Assembly: GCA_013397795.1 (NCBI GenBank)
Contig: VZTJ01003574.1
Span: forward strand, 2,025,834 to 2,089,833
DNA length: 64,000 bases
Direction: 5' to 3'
From: Orthonyx spaldingii
Lineage: Eukaryota > Chordata > Aves > Passeriformes > Orthonychidae
Shown here: in pieces, positions 39,011 to 50,500 of the stretch
Position numbering within the stretch: the first letter of the stretch is position 1
How the letters are laid out: each line of letters begins with the position of its first letter
Program-made: the position numbers and the translations under genes
Notes under the pieces: generated by a model
Told to the model about the DNA's origin: nothing
The model's database searches: none
What the model saw: the letters and a program-made list of their open reading frames with translations, nothing else

Positions 39011-41369
39011 GGGCAGCAATGCCATGATTTCCCTTCATGCTGCTCATCTGGGAGGGCAGATCCTGGGCCCTCAGAGTGCTCCAGCACTGAGGGAGGAATT
39101 TCAGCTTACTCCCTAGTGGCTTTTTCCTCCTGTCCCACTAGATCAAGTGAGAAGTGGGGTGACAGGCCCAGCTGCCATGTCCTGCCTGACCATGGAGTTG
39201 AGAACCCAGCGACTGTCTCTGTACAACACAGGCACACTCTGAGGGGGAGCTGGTTTTTTCAATGCTATTTACTTCTTGATTTGCTGCATTAAACACCAAA
39301 CCTGTTTTCCCCCAAACCCCAGAATGCTTCCCCTCAGCTGGATATTTGTGCTCAAACACAGAGGAACCTCTCTGGGCACCTTCCATGCTTTCCACGCACC
39401 CTGAGCCTCTGCAGCACATTTGAGGATGGTAAGGTAAGGTGCCACCTTTGTTTAAGAAATTACTTTTATTTTATGCAGGCTAGACCTGATTAAGAGGTAA
39501 AATCCAATGCCAAAGTTCTCTGTGCACCATGAAATGTATTGTATTTGCCTTTTGTGTCCCAAACACTTGACAGATAAAATGTGACAATGTCCACACAGAT
39601 TCTAGAGAGGCTGTGGAGAGGAGCTCACATAAGGCAGCAGCAAATCCTTTGGCTTTAAGGGGAAAGCTTCCTTAAAGATATTGCTGGTCCATTGCCTTGC
39701 CCTGTTTTTTTCACTTTAAAAGATTATTATTTGCAGCCCAGACCTCGCCTCCTCGCTTTGGTGAGGAGCGCAATTTCTCCATGGAGACTGTGGTCCTCAC
39801 AGGTATCTTGGCAGAGCATTTTCCTAAGAAAGATCCTTCCCGAGCATGAAAAAATTCACAGTGGAAAAAATTCCTGCCCTGATAACGTTGGAGGTGCCCT
39901 TGCATTGGGTTTAACACACCCTCCTAAATTAACATGTGATGAGAAGTTGGCAGGAGGTTGTTCAATAGTTATAGAAATGGTGGAGAGGGACAAGTGGGCC
40001 AAAATGTTGTTGCTTTCTTTTGTGCAGTACAAGGGTCTGACCTGCAGATTTGCAGGTAGGGTAGCAGGGCAGGCGGGGTGCTGTATGTCAGACTTTGCTT
40101 TGGATATGTTGGTGCCAATTTAGCAAAGCACAAAAAACTCTGTGTCCTACACAGATTCTACAGGGAAGCCAAGTGGGATTTGGCAAACATCTCTATTTCC
40201 AGGATGTTGTCAAGTTCAATTACTTGTGATGCTTCCCAGTCTGACAATAAGGACAGGGGATCTTTTTAAGTTCTCCTGTCTTTTAACGTGGACCTCATCT
40301 GAAAAATGTGAGGGGCAGAGCTGACAATGCAGCCTAAACCTGTGCAGTGAAAGCAGCTCTTTAACATCAGTGTGATTTTACATGTGGGCATTAGAAAACT
40401 GATGACAGATCCACTTAATTAAAGCTTTGGCTCTTGCAGCTCTTAGGCCACTAAGTGTTTAATCCTGTGTATTTCAAGGGATTAAAGCATTACATGAGCT
40501 GTGCAAGTTAACCAAATGTATAGCAGTTTAATTTTTTGTCTTTCAAAATATATATATTTACATGTCCTGCTATAAAGGATATGGTATTTGCAAGTGGTAT
40601 AAACAGTCTGCCTGGGAGGAATGAAGTTTATTTTTCAAAAGAGTTACTTAAAGCACAGGTCTTGTAAGACCAGGCTGTGCTTAGCACATTCTTTGTAGTG
40701 AACTTGTAGATGTCGGGCAAATAATAAATTATTGAGCTCTTCTTTAGTGTCTGTTTGCAACTCCGAGGCCACTAGGAGCTTGCTGTCTACATGGGCACTT
40801 TGTCTGCAAAACAGGCAGGAAGCAAACACAGATGCTTGTATTTCCACAGGATCTTTGTGTTAATTTATGACCATGAGTGGCATTACCTGCCAAGGACCAT
40901 GGCTTGTCAGAGGAAGCCAAAGGGGGTAATTCACAGGTGCTGCTCTGTACCTCTCATAGGCCAGTTGTGCAGGGAGGCACAAAGGTTGAGAAAGCCATCA
41001 GCTGTAATATCTCATGTGAATGTTGCCTGTCCTGGCAACCTCCAAATCTCTGAGGTGCTTGCAATAATGTTAAGGACGTGCCCCTTCAAATTATTACTGT
41101 GGAATATGGTAGAGATTCCTGCAGCTTGTTACAAAGACCAAGTCATCTGCCCAAGGGATTTCATGTGACACAGTGAGATCTAATTTAACCCCCAAAAAAT
41201 TTAGGGATTTCTTAGTTTTATATGTAATGAAACATTAAAATTCTGATGTTTAACAGCAAAGATCTGTTGGAAAAATAAGCATTAGCCAAGTCCAAGTTTT
41301 ACCTATGTTTAATGGGTAAATATTAAATTTCTGGGTCTCTTCAAAGTCTACGTGATATCCCAAGTACAA
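39011..41369. other. Intergenic, MUSTN1 to ITIH4
   Basis: About 2.4 kb between the minisatellite and the ITIH4 promoter region. I see no gene, RNA or named repeat. Confidence 0.7.
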
Positions 41370-41398
41370 GTTACTCATTAACTGATTAAGATAAATAG
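41370..41398 (+). promoter_or_regulatory. ITIH4: Putative ITIH4 proximal promoter with HNF1-like site
   Basis: gttactcattaac at 41370-41382 matches the liver HNF1 palindrome GTTAATNATTAAC with one mismatch, ending 47 bp before the start codon. A TATA-like ataaatag follows at 41391-41398. HNF1 control is established for several ITIH genes in mammals. Its use here is inference, and the very short implied 5' UTR (about 10 nt) is a caution: a separate non-coding first exon further upstream is possible. Confidence 0.5.
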
Positions 41399-41429
41399 AG
41401 ATTTCATTTGAAAATCTGTTTTTTCCAAA

Positions 41430-41504
41430 ATGGAGCAGAGAACATTGCTCACATTGATGGTCTTTTCCTCACTCATAGTATTAGCAGAAACTATTGATCA
41501 GAAG
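41430..41504 (+). CDS. ITIH4: ITIH4 exon 1, signal peptide
   Basis: It encodes 25 residues: MEQR, then the hydrophobic core TLLTLMVFSSLIVLA, then ETIDQK. Cleavage probably falls just after the Ala at position 19. The ATG is the first in this exon and the donor is AAG/gtattt. Phase 0 matches exon 2, where the VIT domain begins. Confidence 0.85.
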
Positions 41505-44500
41505 GTATTTGCTCTATTTTTATTATCAATATCTTATTTGGTCATTTGGTGGTCCGGTGGTATTGCGATAACTGGTCAGGCAATGCAGGTAACTCCTCTG
41601 GTAACCACCGTCTGGGGAGTCTTGGGTGGATTGTGTTGAGATTTTAGAGCTTTGGGTTATTTTAAGGTCTTTTTGGTGGTCTGTTTGGGCTGTTACAGTA
41701 CAAATGTGGCAGGAGGCGTTTGCAGATGTGTCTGATCATACACTTCCTCAGGGATGTAAGATATCAAATTTGAGAGATCAATAGCTCTGCCTTGGCCACC
41801 AGATGAGGTTTGGATCTTGACACAGGACCAAGCAAGGACTGTTGCAGTGCCAGGAGGTTTCTGAAGAGTGTTTAATAATATATACAGAATGGAAAAGAGG
41901 GAAGTAGAAAGTTATTTGCACTGTCTGGAGGAGCCAACTCTGTTTTGTACCATCTCGGGGTGCGTGTGACTGGTGGCACTGTAAAAACATCAATATTAGA
42001 GAAGGAGAGGAAGCTTTAAGTCAGAAGGTTTCTCTGTCCATTGTGCCTATTCAGAAAAGAGTGAAGTGGAACTGAAATGCAGGCAGGTGTTGGGAGGCAG
42101 GGCCAGGCCCTGTGGCTGCTGCAGGGGCAGCTGAGGGCTGTGCAGAAGCCATGGACGGGGTGTGTGGGCCCTCAGTGCCTTTGCTTTTGGGTACCTGCCT
42201 GGGGCTGGTGCTCTCTGCTTCCTTCACCAGGGGCACAGCAATGCCCCTCCCCATGCTGCATCCCACTGACCCCTAGTTTGTGCTGGCCACAGCCTAAAGT
42301 GCTGCTGAGGCTGGGTGAGTGCAGGAGGTACAGGTCCTGCTGCCTGCAGCATCCCTTGGGCACGTGGCAGCAGAGTAGATTTTGCACCGGGTAAGTTTTG
42401 CACAGGACAAGCTCCTCCTGTGTCAGAAGGATCCTCAGTGGGCAGCAATGCTCACCACGTGCCCATGCTCCCCCAGTGAGGCGCAGCTTGGGGCTTGGTA
42501 CTCCTCATAGCAAAACCTCCCTCCAAATGTGCCATGGGCAGGTTTGAGTATGGCAGGGCAGCAATCATGAGCAGAGCTGCCTGGGGATGCTTGGAAAGCC
42601 TTTGGGAAGAGACACTTCTGGGAAAGGCAGGCACAGCCTGGGCCAGGACAGGCCCCCAGACTGTCAGGATCAGAAAATTGTTCTCTCGGCGAATGTGTTT
42701 GGGTTTTATCCCATTGTCCTGGGTTGTCAGCAGGCACCCTATGGAGCCAAAAAAGAAGCAGCCATCCACCAATGGCTGTGGTACCTCCTGCCCTGATGCC
42801 TGAGCCCAGAGCTGTGGTCATGGCTTTGTGTTGAATGGCCATGTCTAGCTTGGGTAAGCTTCTGAATTTCAGCTAGTGTACTGAGAAGAGGTCACCGGAT
42901 GCTATTAATTGGCAAGTAAAGTACAGGAGAAGAATTATCAAAATAGCTAAAGATCAATTAGCTATTCAAAAGACTTGAAGGCTGAAAAAGTAACAATAGA
43001 AGAGCAATGGTATGCTGTGATGCTGAGCTTTTTTATTTTAATCAGCTATTGGGCTGTTGTGAGGCTGGTGATGCCCAGATCAGCCGTTCTTAGTGCCAAT
43101 GCTGAAACATGAGTAGGACCTTTAGAGAGACATCCCAAATGCAAAAGGAGGTATTCAGGTTCTCCAGGCAATTCTCAATCTAGCCATCCTCTGGGGTGTT
43201 CCCAGGTAGCTCCAGAATGGTGCCCTCCTCCTTTGGGCATCAGGGGCCCTGGAAGAACCAGAGCAGGAGAAACATGAGTGCTCAAAGGGCATCTCTGCTT
43301 GTGCAACCAGTGAGGGGTTGGGAGGCCCATGCGGGGTTTCAAACCTGCTAAACATCCTGTGGGACACAAGGTACCAAGCTGGAAAACAAGCAGCAAAGTC
43401 AACAGCTGGGAGAGCAAATAAACGGTCACACAAAAACCAGGGCCCTTCCCCGGGTCGGGCTTAAAGAGGCTTCTGATCTTCCTGAGGTAAATCTTGGGCA
43501 ATGCACTGGGCTGATGCAGCAGCAGTTTCACTGTACCCTAAGGAGAGAAAAAGGTTCAACAGAAGCTTCTGTGGAACAGAAGAAGGCAGATGTAGCTGCA
43601 GGTTTTGCACAGGGCAGTGGTTTGGCTGCAGAGAAGGGAATAAGCAGACTGGTCCAGAACAATCCCCTCCCCAGTTCCAGCCAGGCTTTCAAACAGTTGA
43701 TTCCTTCATCAAACTTTTCCAATAGCATCATCCAGGTAAGGACGGCTTGGGAGCAAACCCTGGGTGTTTCTGTCTCAGTCTGTTTATTTTTTTCCAGCCT
43801 GCTGTTGAAATCTACAGCCTCCAAGTGGACTGCAAGGTCACATCACGATATGCTCACACTGTCATCACCAGCAGAATTGTCAACCGAGCCAATGAGTCCC
43901 GAGAGGCCACCTTTGAAGTGGAGCTACCCAAGACAGCCTTCATCACAAACTTCTCCATGTAGGACCAGTCCTTACCTGCAGTGTGAAGGAGGCAGCTCTG
44001 GGGGGGTTCATCTTTCTGCTCAGAAGCTGCTGGGCAAAGAGGAGGGTCCCACACAAAATGCTCTTTGGGCAAAGTAGCAGGCAGCCAAATAGAAAAGAGG
44101 TGTCCAGGGCCAGGCTGCCTGCTGCATAGGGTGGGTGACAGACACGCTCAGTGGTGGTATTTCTCCTGCCCAAGCCTCCTCAAGACTCTGCAAGGACAAG
44201 GGTTGTGTTGTGCTGGTGGCTCCTGGCATCCTCCTGGCTGGGGAGGGATTTGGGAGCCAAATGGTGTCCCTTGCTCATGCCCAGAGAGCCACAAAGAAAC
44301 TTCTGTTGAGTTTCTTTCCCCAGTGCATTCCTTCTAATATTAATTAATTTTTATGGAAACCAAACAGGTCCATCGATGGTGAAGTATACCCAGGAATAAT
44401 AAAGGAGAAAGCTGCTGCTCAAAGTGAATATGACACTGCAGTCTCCCAAGGGCAGAGCGCCGGCCTCGTCAAGTACGTTACCATTCTGAGTAAGGCTGCT

Positions 44501-47500
44501 CCAACACCCCTCCTTGGCTTCCTGTTGGGCTGGGGGCAGATTAAACCCTGGAGACAGCCACATCTCAGTGAGGACAAATGTGAAAATCAGTCTTGGGTTC
44601 TTGGTGGGAGGGGCAGTGTGTATGTGTGTATATATTTTTATTTTTTTACATGTGTATGATTTATATATGGTTCTGCAAGGGACTCCAGTGGGAAGTGTCC
44701 CTCTTTAGCATTGCCCTGGGACTTGCTGTCATAGAATCATTGAATCACCCATCACAGAATGGTCTTGAAAGGGACCCACAAGGATCATCAAGTCCAATTC
44801 TCAAGTGAATGGTGCACACAGGGATTGAACCCAAAACCTTGGTGTTATTAGCACCATGCTCTGAACAATTGAGCTAGTCTCAGGGTCAAGGGACCTTAAA
44901 GATCATCCAGTTCCAACCCCCTGCCATAGGCAGGGACACCTTTCAGGTTGCTCAGAGCTCCATCCAGCCTGGCTGCCTGTCATTCGAGAGCACCTGGCAG
45001 TGCTGGGATGATGCTCAGTGCTGAGTCTGCTTCTTCACAAGCACAGAGGACGATGGCACTTGAGCAGATGTCACAGTTTCAGGGTATATTTAATCTGTGC
45101 TTCACAGGTGTTCAGTCTGAGGCATGCAGGGGTTTCTGCTCCATTTCTCAGCGTGCACCCACTGATGGCACATCAATGTAATATATGTGATGTACATAAC
45201 AACACCTGCACTGTAAAAAATCCTCTCTATGATGAAAAATATTTACTGCTCTTTTTTTTATTAATCCCATGAGGCCCCTTGGCGTTTATTTCGCACACTT
45301 CACAAACTCTAGCCGCCACAAGGAAATCTTCCCTGCAGGAGGCAAATCCCTGTTGTTCCCCCCCAGAATCACAGACAGAAAGCTGGAGCAGTTCCAGGTG
45401 TCCGTCAGCATCGCACCCGCCAGCAAAGTCACTTTCGAGCTGACCTACGAGGAGCTGCTGAAGCGGCAGCTGGGGAAGTACGAGCTGCTCATCAAGGTCC
45501 GGCCCAAGCAGCTCGTTAAGCACTTCCAGGTGAGCTGGGCAGGGAGCAGTGCCGTGGATTTTGGGCACAGCCATGTTCCCTCTGAGATGCTGATGCTGAC
45601 TTCTTCTCCGCTGTCAGATTGATGTGCACATCTTCGAGCCCCAGGGCATTCAGTTCTTGGAGACAGACAGCACATTCATGACAAACGAGTTAACTGAGGC
45701 ACTCACCAAAGTGCAGAACGAAACCAAGGTAAAGCAGCAGCTGCCAGAGGTTACTGCCAGTGGCAGCTCTAAGTTATATTGCTTTAAATCTTTCCTTCTG
45801 GTTGCTTTGCAGGCTCATATTTTATTTAAGCCAACTGTGGATCAACAGAAGACAAATTCTGAACCTGATGGAACGCGCCTCAATGGTGATTTTGTTGTGC
45901 GGTATGATGTTAAGAGAGAAGCCACTGCAGGTGATATACAGGTAAAAAAGAAATAGAAATGAAAATGCTTTCAGATCGCAGGTAAGTCTGAATGTAAAGT
46001 GCAATCAGCAAAACAGCAACATTTGCTTTGAAACACCAAGAATGACAGGAAAAGCACTTCCCATTAATCCAGAGTCAGCAGGAACTGAGGGTGATCTTCA
46101 GTAAATCCCCAGAGACACCAGGTATATTGCAAAAATGGATCACTGAGGAAAAATAATCAATCTTTCTAATTTTATTCAAATACCAAATTTATATTGGTAT
46201 TTCATAGATGTCTCTTTACACTTTTTAAATTATTATTTTGGCTCCTCTGAAGTGTGTTTGTGGCTTCTTGTAAATGAAGTTTAGAGGAATGTGGCTTATA
46301 TAACTTAAAATGATGCTTGGTCTCTTTGTGTTTTTTGTGATAACTGAGGCATGACTAAATACAGCAGGAACTTCACAAATATTTATGAACCAATGCATAT
46401 TCTAGGGAATAAAATACAGTGTTTTCCATATCATTTCACTAATGAAGTATACACGGGTGTGCTAAAAGGTGGCAGCCACAGTCACTCAGCAGAGATGTGC
46501 TCATAAGTAATGATAAAGAGGTAATGTGATATACAGTGATAATATGCATGTATCATACATATGGCATGGAGGTGTCTCATATATATGTATGTATGCATGC
46601 TGCTCGCTTGTAATTTTCTCTTTGCAGACAGTCTTGCTTCCAGCTAGAAAATATATTTTACTTTCTTTAATTTAAGTTCTTTGATTTGGGCTTATCAAGA
46701 AGAGCAGAATGCTGAGCATGCTCCCCACTTCTTGCTATGCCAGAATGTTAAGATTTATTCTTTATTTCTGTAGAGGTACTTTTATAGGTGATTTCACATT
46801 CTGTATTTCAGATTGTCAATGGGTATTTTGTCCATTACTTTGCACCCCAAGAAATGCCAGTTTTTCCCAAAAATGTCATCTTTGTTATAGACCGAAGTGG
46901 CTCCATGGCAGGCAGAAAAATTGAACAGGTAACTTCCCTCAAAGCATGACCTCTGTTAGCAGCAGGCACACACACCCCAGCCTTCTGAGGAAACAAATGG
47001 GAACTTCTCATTTGAAACACACCCTGGTTTTGTACACAGCAAAATGTTCAGATTTATAGAAATGTTTGAAAATACCTATGCACAGATAGAAGTTGTTAAA
47101 GAGTAACACTTGTCTGACACAGCTGTTTTCATGGGTACTAAACATTGAGGCAGAGAACACTTTCTGTACGTTTGCAGAATATTTTGGGTTTATTTTTTTT
47201 CTTTAATGACGCTTAAAGAGTTAATTTATCTGTTTTCTGTTTTATGTTTATTGATGACTGTGTATGTAGCTCTGCCTGAGAGCAGACAAGCCCCCTACAG
47301 CCCTCATAGGTTGGTTTTTTGTGTCTGTAAGTGAAGTGAATTGGCTAGTTCTGATGGTCTTAACCTAATACATACCATTAGGGTTTAATAAAGGCATTGG
47401 GCTGCATCTGGAGCAGAGCTGTAGAGAACCCCCTTATTGCACTGCAATTCCAGTCCCAGTTCTGGCAAAGAAGTGGGAATAATCAAAATGATGTTTTCTC

Positions 47501-50500
47501 CTTGCAACAGACAAAGGATGCCCTGTTGAAGATTTTGCAGGACCTCCGCCCAGAGGATCATTTCAGCTTTATCACCTTCAACAACAAAGTGGTGGAGTGG
47601 AAGAGCTCTTTGCTGCCAGCCACCGAGGAGAACGTGGCCAGTGCTGCAGCATTGGTGCAGACTCTCACTGCCAGGGGAGGTACATGTGCTTGGAGCCACA
47701 AATGTGCACCCAGTGGAATGAATTGCTTAGAAAATAATTATTTTTATTAGTTAGATAGTGCCCCAGAGCTACCATCAGTGTTTACAAAACAAGTCAGTTT
47801 TTAATACTTAAAAGTGATGAGTAAAAAAGAAAGCCTATGAGTGGACAGACAGGTGATTACATTATGAGATATGTAAAAAGATGTTTACATCACATTTATG
47901 AACCATACAAGCCACAAAGTTTTGTTTCCAATTTTTATCTCAGAGATAACTGGAAGATTTCTTGATAGTGTGGTTTTTTTCTACAGAAAAAAATGGCAAT
48001 TCACTCAAGATTTGACAGCTGGTTTTTATTTTTTTATATATAAAGGGTCCCCTTGCAAAAAAACCCAAAACACATCCACAGTTATACTCCCTTGTAAGCC
48101 ATGCCACAGAAATAAAACAGGCAAAATAGACATGTGTCATTTCAGTTGCTGCATCAGTCAGTGTGCTTGGTGTTATTATTTAGTTTTAAGCACATCTCAA
48201 AGGCTCTGTCTCCCTTTAATGTTACCTTGTGAGTATTAACAGAAGTTCCTTTACCCCAGGCACTAACACCAACAAACCCACCCATGCTCAGCTCTTTCCT
48301 CTGACTTCTTATATTAGGCAGGGAAACTTTTCTTAAATATAGGTTAACAGATGACAGTGTGTTTACTTAAACACTTTTTAATGGCTCTAGACATGTTTGT
48401 ATTCCCCATGACATATGTGTGGAAAATGCTCCCAAAAGAAAACTCCAGCACTCCCATTGCAATGTAATACCCTGTAATTGAGTCCAGTAGGCGAAATCCC
48501 TAAATCCTCCTCTCTCGGAAGGATTACTTCCTGCAGAAAACTTTAAACAACTCTGCAGGGCCTCTGCAGATGAAGGGCAGCAGTCTCTGCAGATGATTAT
48601 GCTGTTAGGTGAGCGGTGCCTGCTCTCGTTACAGGCACAGACATCAATGGAGCCCTGCTGGCTGCCGTGGACATGCTGGACAGAGCCGAGGGGCTGCCAG
48701 AGCGCAGCGTCTCCATGGTTATTTTGCTGACAGATGGCCAGCCCACTTCTGGTGAGTGAATGCTCCCCTCAGTCCTCCCTCCCCTGGAGTTTTTTATCTT
48801 TTACACTTGCATCCCAATTGACAGACCCAGCCTGTGTTTCAGAAGAGGTTTGGAGTACGCAGGCTGAGCTACCGCTGGATCTGCAGAGGGTGATGGTGAG
48901 AGGGCTCTGCTGAGGGCTGTGGGGAGTGATGGCACAGCCAGCCTGTGACTGCACGTCCTTTAGTGGGAATTGCTTTGCTGTATACCATTGGCTTCCCAGT
49001 TTATAAACTCAAAGGATTGGAGACACTCCAGGCACAGCTGAAATAAAAAAGTAAAATACCTAGAGCGAAAACACAGTCATTTTGCAGATACTGTGTACAG
49101 TCCTATCTGAGAGATACTGCTTGTGCTTCTTCACCCTCCTTGCCTCAAACCTGAGATATTTTCAAGGTGCTTCTTGTTTTGTATTCTTTTCCATATCTTA
49201 ATTAGTGATCAGCTGTGACAGCACAAACTAAAGGATTGAGATTGAAATATCAGGTTAAATAAAGAACAACTCCCTGGTCCTGAACAGGGGTTTAGTTTTG
49301 CGTGGCAGCAGCATCACTCCAAGGCCAGCAATATTAATTCTTCTGTAAGCCCTATAGTAAGATCAGTCTGCCTTTTGGATTGTGTGAGCCATTCTGCTTT
49401 GGGGTTTGTTGATTTTGTTTGGGTTTTTTAATAAAATTCCCCTCACAGTGCTACCTCCCCAGTACGGCCACAGTGAGTCTGCAGTGCTCCCCACATCCAG
49501 CAGTTAGAAATCAGGCCAGGGTGGAGTGTCAGGCATGGTTGCATACACTGCCTTCCTTAGCAAAGCAACTGAAAGGGAAAAAGCTGAGCTGCTGCCATGA
49601 TATTGCTATAGACAGTGACAGTTTCTGCTGGAAATGCTGATGGAGAAGCTCTCCATACACGGCCATCAGCAGCTCTTCAAATGGGATAAGGTGATGGTGT
49701 GAAAATCTTTTCCCTCTGTCACACAAAGGAGCTGGGAGGGAAGCATGGCTGGGTTCATTGGCAGTTTGTTGGAATTGCACCATTAACCAATCCATTCTTC
49801 TCTGAATTGACACACATAATTTTAATGGATGGTACTTGTCTTTTGAATGCTTGATGAAGTGTATCCATCCCTCGTGTTGTTAATTTGTAGTGTGTGTGTC
49901 CCTTCTGTATTAAAACCCTCCTCTGGCCCTGTAATCCTATAAAATATTTTGCACTTAGCCATGGCAACATCAGTAGAACCCAGGAAAAGTCATTAAGGGG
50001 GAGAATCACGTTCTGGCACTCCATATGCAGACTCGTGTTTTCATCTCCAATTCAATTACCAACATTCTATCCCATACCTTTTTAGTATTTTATTCTGAAT
50101 TATTTTTAAAAACCTTAGGCAGAATTTTCCATTAACCTGCTGCGGTCTTTTTGTGCTTGAAAAGACCCAAACCCACAATAGTATGTTTATGTTTCATTTA
50201 CAGGTGAGACAAAAGTGGAAGTAATTCAAGACAACATTCAGACAGCAATCGATGGGAAATATGCTCTTTTCTGCCTTGGCTTTGGGTTTGATGTCAGTTA
50301 TAAATTCCTGGAGAAAATGGCCCTGAGCAATGGGGGAATAGCACGGCGCATCTATGAAGATGCTGATGCAGCCCTGCAGCTCCAGGTCAGGAGTGAGGAA
50401 TGAGCCAGAAAAGCCATCTATCAGCTACAGCTGACATCTAGTCCTGGCAGCAAATCACAGATTTTCTGAGATGAAATGTTGGGTTTGAGTTTACCTATTA

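Noticed and set aside
38296..39116. Overlapping ORFs of 89-143 codons with MALPSWLSPHGSPL-like repeats
   Set aside because: They arise in three frames at once from the C/T-rich minisatellite and have no exon structure, promoter or family similarity.
42077..42842. Many ORFs over 70 codons on both strands in ITIH4 intron 1
   Set aside because: They overlap in most frames of a GC-rich stretch, none resembles a family, and ITIH4 exons 1 and 2 join in phase without them.
44820..44880. tRNA-Ile(AAT) gene on the minus strand
   Set aside because: The acceptor stem is not intact and the sequence runs directly into a CR1-type tail, so it is the head of a SINE.
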